Of a stretch of DNA of 64,000 bases, positions 1 to 7,942 are shown piece by piece. Both the position numbers and the translations under genes were made by a program. Under the pieces are notes generated by a model, which had not been told where the DNA came from, made no database searches, and saw nothing but the letters and a program-made list of their open reading frames with translations. The stretch is from Ruegeria arenilitoris (lineage in GTDB: Bacteria; Pseudomonadota; Alphaproteobacteria; Rhodobacterales; Rhodobacteraceae). The DNA lies in contig NZ_WQHP01000006.1 of assembly GCF_013035315.1 (NCBI RefSeq), forward strand, positions 186,001 through 250,000, read 5' to 3'. Each line of letters starts with the position of its first letter. The first letter of the stretch is position 1.

Positions 1-2
1 CA

Positions 3-734
3 AAGAACCTTTGGGACGTTTGGGGCGATCTGCAGCCCATGGGCGTCGATCTGGTTGCCCAACCGGCAGAGGGGCGACGGAAAAAGATGCTGCTGGCCGA
101 TATGGACAGCACCATGATCCAGCAGGAATGCATTGACGAACTGGCCGATGAGGCCGGTGTGGGAGATCGGGTCAAGGACATCACTGCACGTGCCATGAAT
201 GGCGAGTTGGACTTTGAAGGTGCGCTGACCGAACGGGTCGGCTTGCTGAAAGGTCTGGATGAGGCGGTGATCGGAAAGGTTTTGGACGAACGCATCACCT
301 TGATGCCTGGCGGCAAGGAATTGGTCGCCACGATGCGTGCGAATGGCGGTTATGCCGCCCTCGTTTCCGGCGGGTTCACCGCATTCACGGCCAAGGTCGC
401 CGAGGTGCTTGGTTTTGATGAAAACCGCGCCAACACTCTGTTGGCAGAGGACGGCAAGCTGACCGGAGACGTCCAGCGGCCGATTCTGGGACGTCAGGCC
501 AAGGTTGATGCGCTGGAGCAAATTACTGCGCGTTTGGGTCTGGCAGAGGCGGATGTGCTGGCCGTTGGTGATGGCGCGAACGACCTGGGGATGCTGCATC
601 GAGCGGGAACCGGCGTCGCGCTGCATGCCAAGCCAACGGTGGCCGAGCAGTGCGAGGTTCGTGTGAACCACGGGGACCTGACGGCGTTACTGTATGTGCA
701 GGGCTACAACCGTTCGGAATTCGTGTCCGAATAA
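3..734 (+). CDS. serB: Phosphoserine phosphatase SerB, 5' truncated by window edge
   Basis: This is the C-terminal 243 residues of a HAD-superfamily phosphatase that hydrolyses phosphoserine to serine, the last step of serine synthesis, in the cytoplasm. The open frame is continuous from base 3, reading KNLWDVWGDLQPMGVDL before the first ATG at 39, so the true start lies before the window. Family proteins are roughly 290 aa, so about 50 N-terminal residues are missing. The HAD motifs are visible in order: DMDST (nucleophile Asp), VSGGF, the Lys of GRQAKVD, and GDGANDLGM. The gene ends 35 bases before an ArsR-type gene and a strong inverted repeat. Confidence 0.93.
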   Translation, partial: KNLWDVWGDLQPMGVDLVAQPAEGRRKKMLLADMDSTMIQQECIDELADEAGVGDRVKDITARAMNGELDFEGALTERVGLLKGLDEAVIGKVLDERITLMPGGKELVATMRANGGYAALVSGGFTAFTAKVAEVLGFDENRANTLLAEDGKLTGDVQRPILGRQAKVDALEQITARLGLAEADVLAVGDGANDLGMLHRAGTGVALHAKPTVAEQCEVRVNHGDLTALLYVQGYNRSEFVSE

Positions 735-740
735 ACCGGC

Positions 741-776
741 TAGCCATTATTTAACTTTTGTGTTAAATAATGGCTA
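741..776. promoter_or_regulatory. Perfect 15-bp inverted repeat, candidate ArsR operator
   Basis: TAGCCATTATTTAAC (741-755) is followed after six bases (TTTTGT) by its exact reverse complement at 762-776. The AT-rich dyad lies right at the start codon of the ArsR-type gene, where autorepressor operators of this family commonly sit. It could also act as a hairpin ending serB transcripts, but no T-run follows the stem on the plus strand. The assignment to the ArsR protein is inferred from position and symmetry. Confidence 0.6.
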
Positions 777-1105
777 TGAACACTCTGATAAACACATTTT
801 CTGCTTTGTCCGATTCCACTCGGTTCTCGATTGTCGAGCAACTGATGCAGGACGGCGAGCTGCCCGCCGGAGACCTGATTGAAGGGCGGGGAATGTCTGG
901 TGCCGCAATCTCGCGTCATCTTAAAGTGCTGCGCGAGGCCGGGCTGGTACGACAGCGCGTGCAGGGCACGCAGCGGATGTATTCTATCCAACCTGACGGA
1001 CTGCGGGCGATCGCGGAATGGACCATTTCCAAACGTGAGTTCTGGGAAAACAGCCTTGATCGCTTGGGTGACCTCATTGAAAGGGAAAATTCATGGCCGA
1101 CCTGA
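770..1105 (+). CDS. ArsR-family winged-helix transcriptional regulator
   Basis: This 111-aa protein has the compact ArsR fold. FSALSDSTRFSIVEQL resembles the dimer and first helices, and GAAISRHLKVLREAGLV is the recognition helix region (about residues 43-59), followed by a wing with RVQGTQRMYS. There are no metal-site Cys pairs, so it is unlikely to sense metals. It resembles the ArsR subgroup paired with AHSA1 proteins. ATG at 770 and ATG at 776 are both possible starts, and neither has a clear ribosome site because a perfect inverted repeat covers the leader. It overlaps the next gene by 13 bases, so the two are probably co-transcribed and autoregulated. The ligand is unknown. Confidence 0.85.
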   Translation: MAMNTLINTFSALSDSTRFSIVEQLMQDGELPAGDLIEGRGMSGAAISRHLKVLREAGLVRQRVQGTQRMYSIQPDGLRAIAEWTISKREFWENSLDRLGDLIERENSWPT

Positions 1106-1521
1106 AACTGGAACGTGAGTTCCCCACCACTCCGGAAAACCTGTTTGCCTGGATCAGCGATGGCGCAAAGCTGTTGCAGTGGTGGGGCCCCGAGGGGCTG
1201 CATGTGCCGGAACATGATCTGGATTTCTCGCGCCTTGGGCCATGGTACTCGGTCATGGTGAATGAAGAAGGCCAGCGGTACAAAGTTTCCGGCCAAGTAA
1301 CCCATGTCGACCCGCCCAATTCAGTCGGTTTCACTTGGGGGTGGCATGATGATCAGGACCAGCGCGGAGCCGAAAGCCATGTGACGTTGACGGTCGAACC
1401 TGCGGGGAATGGTGCCCGCCTGATCCTGGATCATCGCGACCTTGGCGATGATGAGATCGCTGCCAACCACAATTCCGGTTGGACCTCGTCGCTGCGGAAA
1501 CTCGAAGCGCAATTTCAATAG
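1093..1521 (+). CDS. SRPBCC / AHSA1-type domain protein
   Basis: This 142-aa single-domain protein has the START-like (Bet v1) fold of the AHSA1 family. Typical features are the opening LEREFPTTPENLFAWI, the tryptophan-rich LLQWWGPEG, and the closing GWTSSLRKLEAQF helix with the family's G-W pattern. These proteins form a hydrophobic cavity, and their ligands are mostly unknown. The gene starts inside the end of the ArsR-type gene, the usual ArsR-AHSA1 pairing. By inference it works with that regulator in a small stress or ligand response, and not as an Hsp90 co-chaperone. Confidence 0.8.
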   Translation: MADLKLEREFPTTPENLFAWISDGAKLLQWWGPEGLHVPEHDLDFSRLGPWYSVMVNEEGQRYKVSGQVTHVDPPNSVGFTWGWHDDQDQRGAESHVTLTVEPAGNGARLILDHRDLGDDEIAANHNSGWTSSLRKLEAQFQ

Positions 1522-1543
1522 GTTTTATCACGGAGGAAGAGAA

Positions 1544-1864
1544 ATGCCCCAATATTTGTTTGTCTATCACGGTGGAACCACGCCAACCGACCCCGCCGAA
1601 GTCGAAGCAACCATGGCCGCCTGGGGCGCGTGGTTCCAGAACATGGGCGAAGCTCTGGACATCCCCGGCAACCCGGTGGGGCAGTCCTATACGGTCAGCT
1701 CAAGCGGCGTTGTTGACAATGGCGGGGCCAATCCGGCTTCGGGCTTTACGGTCATCAAGGCCGACAGCATTGACGCCGCGACCGAGATGGCCAAGGGGTG
1801 CCCCATGGTCGTCAACGGCTCAGGCTCGGTCGAAGTTGCCGAGGTGCACGAGATCGAGATGTGA
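1544..1864 (+). CDS. YciI/DGPF-like domain protein
   Basis: This 106-aa protein begins MPQYLFVYHGG at an ATG preceded by GGAGGA with good spacing. It has the small ferredoxin-like fold expected of YCII-related proteins. The pattern is a first strand, a helix over DPAEVEATMAAWGAWFQNMG, a small-residue strand, the strand-helix segment GFTVIKADSIDAATEMAKGCP, and a last strand VEVAEVHEIEM. Family members often sit next to AHSA1 and sigma-factor or ArsR genes. It is the third gene of the module that begins at the ArsR-type regulator, 22 bases after the SRPBCC gene. The biochemical role is unknown. Confidence 0.7.
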   Translation: MPQYLFVYHGGTTPTDPAEVEATMAAWGAWFQNMGEALDIPGNPVGQSYTVSSSGVVDNGGANPASGFTVIKADSIDAATEMAKGCPMVVNGSGSVEVAEVHEIEM

Positions 1865-1867
1865 GCC

Positions 1868-2866
1868 TTAGCCGGGAAACCCCGGCGCAGGTCTGATCAC
1901 GCCGCATTCAATTCCGCGACGGGAATACTGAACCGCGTTCATGAATTTGCGGGTGGCCGGGTGCTCGGCCTCCAGCACTCCCAAGCTGACCAGAATGGCA
2001 GCAATCGAGCATTCGCTGGCGCGGGTAGTGCCGTCGGTGATTTTCAGTGCAACGCCCAGCTTTTTCTCGGGAATGATCGCGACGAAAACCGCCTCGGCCC
2101 CGGTCTTGATCGCGGCGCGTCCGTTCATCGCTCGCATAAGTTCAGTGCAGGCGCGGCTTTCGCCAGCGACCAGTTCCGGATGTTTGATCATGGCGGCGGT
2201 GAGTTGCTGCGCGGCGTGGCTGGCCCGGTCAGACCGGTCAGCAGCTGACGCAAACCACGCCATCGAGCGCGCAAGGCCCACCAGAGAAGTGGCAAAGTTC
2301 GGTGCCGAGCACCCGTCGATCCCGTAGCCCGGGCTGGTTTCGCCGGTGGTCTCTTCCAGGGCGGACAGGCAGGCCTGCTGTACCGGGTGGTCGATCTCAA
2401 GGTATTCCGGTCCGGCCCCCATATGCTGTGCTACAGTCAGGAACCCGCAGTGTTTGCCTGAACAATTGTTGTGAATCTGGCAGGGCGTATCATCGGCAAG
2501 GATCAGCCCATCCCGCGCCGCCATGTCCTGCGGTTCCTGTGGGCCGCAGCGCAGGTCGTGCTCGGCCAGCCCGAGGTGATCCAGCCAGGCGGTTACGCGA
2601 TCCGTGTGAATATGCGCGCCACTATGAGAGGCGCAGGCTAGAGCAAGATGTTCGCTGTTCAGGCCATACTTCGCAGCAGCGCCGGACGTAATCAACGGCA
2701 GTCCCTGGATCATTTTTGCCGAGGATCGGGGATAGATCACGGCGTTGGGATCGCCCCAGCTTTGCACGATCTGACCACTGTCATCACAGATCACTGCGTG
2801 GCCCAGATGCAGGCTTTCCAGCAATGGGCCACGCCACAGTTCTGTCATTGGTACCGGCTGCGTCAT
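1868..2866 (-). CDS. L-asparaginase II (thermolabile, Rhizobium type)
   Basis: The predicted product of 332 aa matches the asparaginase II family of alphaproteobacteria, which is unrelated to the E. coli EcAII fold. It hydrolyses asparagine to aspartate and ammonia. Recognisable segments are the N-terminal ELWRGPLLESLHLGHAVI, the SSAKMIQGLPL motif, HSGAHIHTDRV, the conserved NNCSGKHCGFL and GIDGCSAPNFA. The ATG at 2866 is preferred over one eight codons upstream because family members begin close to the ELWRG segment. Its 3' end faces the YciI-like gene with only three bases between. No signal peptide is visible, so it should be cytoplasmic. Confidence 0.85.
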   Translation of the reverse strand: MTQPVPMTELWRGPLLESLHLGHAVICDDSGQIVQSWGDPNAVIYPRSSAKMIQGLPLITSGAAAKYGLNSEHLALACASHSGAHIHTDRVTAWLDHLGLAEHDLRCGPQEPQDMAARDGLILADDTPCQIHNNCSGKHCGFLTVAQHMGAGPEYLEIDHPVQQACLSALEETTGETSPGYGIDGCSAPNFATSLVGLARSMAWFASAADRSDRASHAAQQLTAAMIKHPELVAGESRACTELMRAMNGRAAIKTGAEAVFVAIIPEKKLGVALKITDGTTRASECSIAAILVSLGVLEAEHPATRKFMNAVQYSRRGIECGVIRPAPGFPG

Positions 2867-3044
2867 CTGGCCCCTCCATAATATGCGCAAAATTCTGCCA
2901 ATCGCCCTTTCGCCTGTGGCGAAACCTGCGTTAGTGTGTGTATGTCGACAATCATCGGAATACGCAACTTACAGACGAACCGGCAGAGTTCGTACGCATC
3001 TTCGATGGGTATGAGGTATTAGGTCGAGCTAGGAGGCTGGACAG

Positions 3045-3578
3045 ATGGGATCAAAACTCGTCCGTGTGATCGCGGGCCTGTGCGTGGCAGGAATGGCCAC
3101 AACCGCAACCGCTCAGCAGGGGACCAGCACAAATCGTGTGGCGGCAAAAACGGATTGGAGCGTTTTCGTCGAAGACGATCCCACCGAGTGCTGGAGCGTG
3201 TCTGCCCCCAAGGAAACCGTAAACACCCGCGGTGGTCGCGTGGTCTCGGTGCGCCGTAGTGACATCCTGTTATTCGTGTTCTACCGCCCCAATGCCGAGG
3301 TCAAAGGTCAAGTCACCTTCACCGGCGGCTACCCGTTTGCGGCGGGATCGACCGTAAACCTTGAGATCGACGGGACCGAGTTTGAACTGATCACCGAAGG
3401 CGAATGGGCCTGGCCGGCAACCGAAGGCGAAGACCTGAAGGTGGTCGCCGCGATGAAGCGCGGCACCGAGGCTGTTCTGACGGCACGTTCGGAACGCGGT
3501 ACCCAGACCAAGGATACGTTCTCTTTGCTGGGCTTTACGGCCGCAATCGAAGACGCGGAAAAGCGCTGCACCGATTGA
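3045..3578 (+). CDS. Invasion-associated locus B (IalB)-like exported protein
   Basis: This 177-aa protein has a signal peptide (about residues 1-23, ending in TATAQ) and an AGGAGG ribosome site just upstream. The mature part shows the IalB pattern: DWSVFVEDDPTECWSVSAPKET, a central ISFRP-like segment here as LLFVFYRP, and a C-terminal GFTAAIEDAEKRC. The two Cys residues at either end probably form a disulfide in the periplasm. IalB-like proteins are widespread in non-pathogenic Rhodobacteraceae, so the name does not imply invasion. A rho-independent terminator follows directly. Confidence 0.8.
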   Translation: MGSKLVRVIAGLCVAGMATTATAQQGTSTNRVAAKTDWSVFVEDDPTECWSVSAPKETVNTRGGRVVSVRRSDILLFVFYRPNAEVKGQVTFTGGYPFAAGSTVNLEIDGTEFELITEGEWAWPATEGEDLKVVAAMKRGTEAVLTARSERGTQTKDTFSLLGFTAAIEDAEKRCTD

Positions 3579-3599
3579 TCTGGCAAGACCCTTGCAAGC

Positions 3600-3626
3600 A
3601 GCCCCGTCATATGGCGGGGCTTTTGC
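3600..3626 (+). terminator. Rho-independent terminator after the IalB-like gene
   Basis: AGCCCCG (3600-3606) pairs with CGGGGCT (3615-3621) around an eight-base loop, and the stem runs into TTTT. It lies about 20 bases after the stop codon. Confidence 0.8.
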
Positions 3627-3735
3627 TTTCTTTAGAAACGACTGCTTCGTCTTTCCCGCATTTATTGATCCGTATCAAGGAAAGCCGACCGAATTTCAGC
3701 ACAATAAAATCCTAAGTTATGCGGGGAGTTTTCTG

Positions 3736-3903
3736 ATGTTGAAGCAATCACTGACAGTTTTGCTTATGATGGCCGTCGCGTTTCTGAGCGCATGCGAAAA
3801 AGATACTAATACCTATCCGATCACTGGTGAACAGTGTGGCCCGGACGATCCGGTCAAAACCCTGGATGCAGAGGACTGCTTTATTCCACCCGCGGGCACC
3901 TGA
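3736..3903 (+). CDS. Small lipoprotein, 55 aa, function unknown
   Basis: The frame beginning at the ATG at 3736 gives a lipoprotein signal sequence, MLKQSLTVLLMMAVAFLSAC, with a good lipobox (LSAC, Cys about residue 20). Only about 35 mature residues follow. The mature peptide has two further Cys (EQCGP and EDCFI) that could pair. Its position between two exported-protein genes and its length suggest a small envelope protein. I recognise no family, and no function should be assumed. Confidence 0.6.
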   Translation: MLKQSLTVLLMMAVAFLSACEKDTNTYPITGEQCGPDDPVKTLDAEDCFIPPAGT

Positions 3904-4024
3904 ACCTAGTCTCACTAGACGCGCAGAATTGGCTATAGAACCTTTTGGCTAGGTTGCCTTAGTTACGTTTCCCAAAATGTGATAGTCCGGTACTTAGTAC
4001 GGTTTCGATCAGGAGGAAACGACC

Positions 4025-4402
4025 ATGCGCTGGGCTTTGATTGCTTTTCTTATTCCATTTGCCGCTGTAGCCGATCCGACGCTGGAATGCTCGGACGCTG
4101 GCTCGCAGGTCGAGATCGGCGCGTGCGTTTCCGATATGGAAGCGCGCGTGAATCAGGCGGTGGCCGAGAGTTACTCATTTGCCCTTGCCGCAGCGCAAGA
4201 GCTGGATGAGGTGACGGATCGCGTTGTTGCCCAGCCCGCGCTCGAGGCCGCACAAGCTGCCTGGGAAGCTTATCGCGATACGCAATGCGAGGCAGTGGGC
4301 GCCTGGTTTGGCGGCGGATCAGGTACGGGTATTGGAATTACGTCTTGCCGGGTTGATCTGGGGCGCGAGCGCGTGGACGAATTGCTGCGAATGACAAATT
4401 AA
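4025..4402 (+). CDS. LprI-like (DUF1311) periplasmic protein
   Basis: This 125-aa protein has a short signal peptide (MRWALIAFLIPFAAVA) and a clear ribosome site, AGGAGG, just upstream. The mature region has the DUF1311 pattern: ECSDAGSQVEIGAC, a helical middle with WEAYRDTQCEA, and a final TSCRVDLGRERVDELL. Four Cys are placed to form two disulfides. The family includes the lysozyme inhibitor LprI of Mycobacterium, but most members are uncharacterised. Inhibition of lysozyme here is only a possibility. The gene is flanked by rlmN on the same strand, 79 bases downstream. Confidence 0.75.
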   Translation: MRWALIAFLIPFAAVADPTLECSDAGSQVEIGACVSDMEARVNQAVAESYSFALAAAQELDEVTDRVVAQPALEAAQAAWEAYRDTQCEAVGAWFGGGSGTGIGITSCRVDLGRERVDELLRMTN

Positions 4403-4481
4403 GCGTCACGATTTCTTTTGATCTTTGCGCGCGATCCTATATAGAGGCGCATCCCAAGCCAGAATCCGTTGAGATAAGCCA

Positions 4482-5669
4482 ATGTCGCCCAAAGCGCCGA
4501 TCACTCAAGACGTCATGACCATCCCCCGCAAATTGCCAGAGGGGAAGGTGAACCTTGTGGGTTTGACCCGTGATCAACTGCGCGAGGCGCTCATCGAACA
4601 CGGCACGCCGGAAAAGCAGGCCAAGATGCGCACCGGCCAGATCTGGCAGTGGATTTACCAATGGGGCGTGCGCGACTTTGCCGAGATGACCAATCTGGCA
4701 AAAGCGTATCGTGCGCAGCTGGCCGAGAGATTCGTGATCGAGATCCCCGAGGTCGTGACGCGTCAAGTGTCTGAGGATGGCACGCGCAAATACCTGTGCC
4801 GCATCGCGGGCGGGCATGAGGTCGAGGTGGTATATATCCCCGAAGAAGATCGCGGTACGCTGTGTATCTCGTCTCAGGTGGGGTGCACGCTGACCTGTTC
4901 CTTCTGCCATACCGGTACGCAGAAACTGGTGCGCAACCTGACGGCGGCCGAGATTGTTGGCCAGGTGATGATGGCTCGCGACGATCTTGAGGAATGGCCG
5001 ACCCCCGGCGCGCCAAAGGATGAAACCCGCCTGCTGTCGAACATCGTTCTGATGGGCATGGGCGAGCCGCTCTATAATTTTGAAAACGTCCGTGACGCGA
5101 TGAAGATCGCGATGGACCCGGAAGGGATTTCCCTGTCGCGCCGTCGGATCACGCTGTCGACCTCCGGCGTTGTGCCGGAAATCGCGCGGACGGCTGAGGA
5201 AATCGGCTGCCTGCTGGCGATCTCGTTTCACGCCACCACCGATGAAACCCGTGACGTGCTGGTGCCGATCAACAAGCGCTGGAACATCGAAGAGTTGCTG
5301 GAAGCTTTGGCCAGCTATCCCAAAGCATCGAACTCGGAACGGATCACCTTTGAATACGTGATGTTGGACGGTGTGAACGACAGCGATGAGGACGCTCATC
5401 GACTGATCGACCACATAAAGCGCTATAACATCCCGGCCAAGATCAACCTGATCCCGTTCAACGAATGGCCGGGCGCGCCTTATAAGCGCAGCTCGAACAA
5501 TCGTATCCGTGCTTTTGCAAACATCATCTATCAGGCGGGCTATGCCTCTCCTATCCGCAAAACACGGGGCGAGGACATCATGGCCGCCTGTGGTCAGCTC
5601 AAGTCGGCCACCGAGCGCGCGCGTAAGTCGCGCAAACAGATCGCAGCTGAAGCAGGCTTGCAAAGCTGA
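4482..5669 (+). CDS. rlmN: Dual-specificity 23S rRNA/tRNA A2503/A37 methyltransferase RlmN
   Basis: This 395-aa radical-SAM enzyme methylates C2 of A2503 in 23S rRNA and of A37 in some tRNAs. The radical-SAM cluster motif CTLTCSFC gives Cys135, Cys139 and Cys142, preceded by CISSQVG. The [10 protein letters not shown] motif and [12 protein letters not shown] are typical of the family. The conserved C-terminal Cys370 (IMAACGQL) is the methyl-transfer cysteine on the mobile loop. ATG at 4482 gives the usual family length, and an in-frame ATG at 4515 is an alternative. It appears monocistronic. Confidence 0.96.
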   Translation: MSPKAPITQDVMTIPRKLPEGKVNLVGLTRDQLREALIEHGTPEKQAKMRTGQIWQWIYQWGVRDFAEMTNLAKAYRAQLAERFVIEIPEVVTRQVSEDGTRKYLCRIAGGHEVEVVYIPEEDRGTLCISSQVGCTLTCSFCHTGTQKLVRNLTAAEIVGQVMMARDDLEEWPTPGAPKDETRLLSNIVLMGMGEPLYNFENVRDAMKIAMDPEGISLSRRRITLSTSGVVPEIARTAEEIGCLLAISFHATTDETRDVLVPINKRWNIEELLEALASYPKASNSERITFEYVMLDGVNDSDEDAHRLIDHIKRYNIPAKINLIPFNEWPGAPYKRSSNNRIRAFANIIYQAGYASPIRKTRGEDIMAACGQLKSATERARKSRKQIAAEAGLQS

Positions 5670-5692
5670 TCCGCCCAAGATTTGTGCAGTGC

Positions 5693-5719
5693 GCGGACAG
5701 AAATTAATATTCTGTCCGC
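5693..5719. repeat. Perfect 10-bp inverted repeat downstream of rlmN
   Basis: GCGGACAGAA (5693-5702) is repeated as its exact reverse complement at 5710-5719 around ATTAATA. No T-run follows on either strand, so it is a weak terminator candidate. It may instead be an operator in the 233-base gap before the cytochrome P460-like gene. Confidence 0.5.
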
Positions 5720-5902
5720 TGTCATTTGTATGCGCAATTTGATATGTTTTAAGGGCCGAAACCGGGGGCTGCTGCCTCATGTCTGTGCACGAAGCGGTGA
5801 GTTTCACCATCCGTTTGTGGCGCGTTTGTTCATGGCCGCTACTTTTTGGGTACGTGTATCGCGGCGTTCAGGCGAACCTTTTGAACCAGGTGGGCCAATT
5901 AA

Positions 5903-6529
5903 ATGTTTTACCGATTTGAAAAATTGTTTTCGACATCATTTGCGGTTGTAATCCTTGCGGGCTTAGTCGCGCATGGGGCAGAAGCACAATCCAGTGGTGA
6001 GGATGCGCATCTTGCCATCGAGAACCCTGCGGAGCTGTCCAAGGAAGAGGCTCTGCGCATTTACAAGTCCCTGCAGCGGCGGATGGAGCGTGGCTATGCC
6101 GCGGCGCAATTGGACCAGCTGATCAACTATCAGGCCTGGCCGTTGTTCAACGATGCGCCCTACATCTCAGCAACCCACGGGCAGCGTTATGTGAACAGTT
6201 ATGCCAACCGCATGGCGCATAACTATGGTACTTTGGCCGAGGGTGAAAAGCTGCCGATGGGGTCGGTTCTGGCCAAGGACAGCGTTACCGTGACGGATGA
6301 GGGCAACGTCCACCCCGGCGCTTTGTTCGTGATGGAAAAACTTGCCGAAGGTGCCAACCCGGACACTGCGGATTGGCGCTATATCATGGTGATGCCGGAC
6401 GGGTCGCTGTTCGGCGATACGATGGGCGCACGCGCCGCAGCGGTCGCCTATTGCCACGACTGCCACGAAGCGGTGGCTGACCGGGACTACACGTTCTTCG
6501 TGCCCGAGGATTACGCGGTCGGCAACTGA
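5903..6529 (+). CDS. Cytochrome P460-family c-type haem protein
   Basis: This 208-aa exported protein has an N-terminal hydrophobic signal (about residues 11-28, ending AEA) and a single c-type haem site CHDCH at residues 184-188. The CxxCH sits near the C-terminus, as in cytochrome P460 proteins. The preceding MVMPDGSLFGD and LPMGSVLAKDSV segments also fit. In P460 of ammonia oxidisers a Lys is cross-linked to the haem and the protein oxidises hydroxylamine or NO. Lys125 here is a candidate, but this is inference. It stands alone, convergent with cbpM. Confidence 0.75.
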   Translation: MFYRFEKLFSTSFAVVILAGLVAHGAEAQSSGEDAHLAIENPAELSKEEALRIYKSLQRRMERGYAAAQLDQLINYQAWPLFNDAPYISATHGQRYVNSYANRMAHNYGTLAEGEKLPMGSVLAKDSVTVTDEGNVHPGALFVMEKLAEGANPDTADWRYIMVMPDGSLFGDTMGARAAAVAYCHDCHEAVADRDYTFFVPEDYAVGN

Positions 6530-6536
6530 GCGTCGG

Positions 6537-6881
6537 CTATTTGCGGCCGAACCGGGCGGTGCCGATCACTTCGATCAGGGTCTGTCGCACCGGTTCCGGT
6601 TGCGCCTCGACCGCGGACAGCACCTCGCGCAGTTCTGCGCGCAAGCCATGCATCTGGTCGATCAGTGAGATCATCATCGACAGCGCGTCAGGCTCCATCT
6701 CGTATTGATCGTGCAATTCGCAGGCCAGTTCCAGCCGCGCCACGTCCAGACTGTGATAGACGAGCCCCTGATCGGTTTGTTCAGGGATGACAATCTCGGC
6801 GGCCAGATACTCGGTCAAACGGGACGACGTCAGGCGGGTGACGGTCGTAATCAGCTGCTCTTCGGTCAGGGTGCGGGTCAT
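6537..6881 (-). CDS. cbpM: CbpM-like chaperone modulator
   Basis: This 114-aa protein lies immediately downstream of the DnaJ-like gene, and the two overlap by four bases. The sequence is helical with a MerR-like start (RLTEYLAAEIVIP) and a segment VARLELACELHDQYEMEPDALSMM, which matches the CbpM/CbpA-modulator pattern. In E. coli CbpM binds the J domain of CbpA and blocks its co-chaperone and DNA-binding activities. The assignment rests on weak sequence similarity plus the diagnostic gene order. Confidence 0.75.
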   Translation of the reverse strand: MTRTLTEEQLITTVTRLTSSRLTEYLAAEIVIPEQTDQGLVYHSLDVARLELACELHDQYEMEPDALSMMISLIDQMHGLRAELREVLSAVEAQPEPVRQTLIEVIGTARFGRK

Positions 6882-7795
6882 GACGGCATTCCTTTCCGGG
6901 GATCATAGCTGTGGGTTTCGCGCCACGTCTCCATGAATTGCTTCAATTCATCATCGATCTCGTCAGGCATTGCGATCGTCAGTTCAATCAGTTGATCCCC
7001 ACGATCGGAGGAGCCCCGTTTCTTCACCCCCTTGCCACGCAGTCGCAAGGTCTTACCACTGCTGGTACCCGCCGGAACACTGACATTAACGCCACCATCA
7101 ATGGTGGGGGCAGGCACTTTGCCACCCAGAACAGCCTCGTCGATGGTGATCGGCAGAGTGATGTGGATGTCGTCGCCCTGACGGTCAAAGACCGGGTGCT
7201 TGGCGACCGAGACCGTGACCAGAGCATCGCCCGCAGGTCCTTCACCAAATCCCGGATCGCCCTTGCCGCGCAGGCGGATGGTCTGACCGTCGGTGATACC
7301 GGCTGGGATTTTCACTTCGATCCGGTCGCCGTCGGGCAAGGTCAGCTTTTGGCTGGCGCCAAACACCGCATCCAGAAAGCTGATCTGCAGGCTGTAGTTG
7401 CGGTTGTGTCCCGGCGCATGAAACTCGTGTGTGCGCTGGCCATACCCGCCGCGCCCCCGCATGAATTCGGCGAAGATGTCCGACATGTCGTCCGGGTCTG
7501 CAGCCCGTCCACGATAGGGGTTTCCTGCGGCCTCGGCATAGTCGCGGTAATACTGCTGTTGCGGGCGTTCCTGACCCGAGGCATCAATCTCACCCCGGTC
7601 GTATTGCCCTCGCTTTTCAGGGTCTTTCAACAGATCGTATGCGGCGGCAGCGGCCTTGAACTTGGCCTCGGCTTCGGCATCGCCCGGTTTCAGGTCGGGG
7701 TGGCATACCTTGGCGATGCGCCGATAGGCTTTTTTGATCTCGGCATCGCTGGCATCTTTGGCGACACCAAGGGCGGAATAGGGATCGTCGCTCAT
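6878..7795 (-). CDS. cbpA: CbpA-type DnaJ co-chaperone
   Basis: This 305-aa J-protein has an N-terminal J domain with the HPD motif at residues 32-34, a Gly-rich linker around FMRGRGGYGQ, and two DnaJ C-terminal substrate-binding domains (for example LPDGDRIEVKIPAGI and VNVSVPAGT). The Cys-rich zinc finger of DnaJ is absent, which defines the CbpA type. It stimulates DnaK ATPase. The ATG at 7795 has a purine-rich ribosome site, and the longer frame reaching 7837 lacks one. It is translationally coupled to cbpM. Confidence 0.9.
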   Translation of the reverse strand: MSDDPYSALGVAKDASDAEIKKAYRRIAKVCHPDLKPGDAEAEAKFKAAAAAYDLLKDPEKRGQYDRGEIDASGQERPQQQYYRDYAEAAGNPYRGRAADPDDMSDIFAEFMRGRGGYGQRTHEFHAPGHNRNYSLQISFLDAVFGASQKLTLPDGDRIEVKIPAGITDGQTIRLRGKGDPGFGEGPAGDALVTVSVAKHPVFDRQGDDIHITLPITIDEAVLGGKVPAPTIDGGVNVSVPAGTSSGKTLRLRGKGVKKRGSSDRGDQLIELTIAMPDEIDDELKQFMETWRETHSYDPRKGMPS

Positions 7796-7942
7796 CTCAC
7801 CTCTCGCGGGTCGGGCTGAACAGGATGGTTTTATCATGCGTTTTCAAAGGGCCAAAAGGAAGAGGCTTTTGAAACCGCTCGCAAATTCCTGCAGGTCTGT
7901 TAACATATGCATGTTTTTAGGTGAACGCTGACGGAGATCCCC

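Noticed and set aside
2908-2924. Seven-base stem TTTCGCC-TGT-GGCGAAA upstream of the asparaginase gene
   Set aside because: Short, three-base loop, no T-run; possibly an operator, but not distinct enough from chance.
3045-3578. IalB-like gene as a virulence factor
   Set aside because: IalB-like proteins are common in free-living Rhodobacterales, and nothing else in the window suggests pathogenicity.
4437-5810. 457-codon open frame on the minus strand
   Set aside because: It is antisense to rlmN, whose radical-SAM motifs are unmistakable on the other strand.
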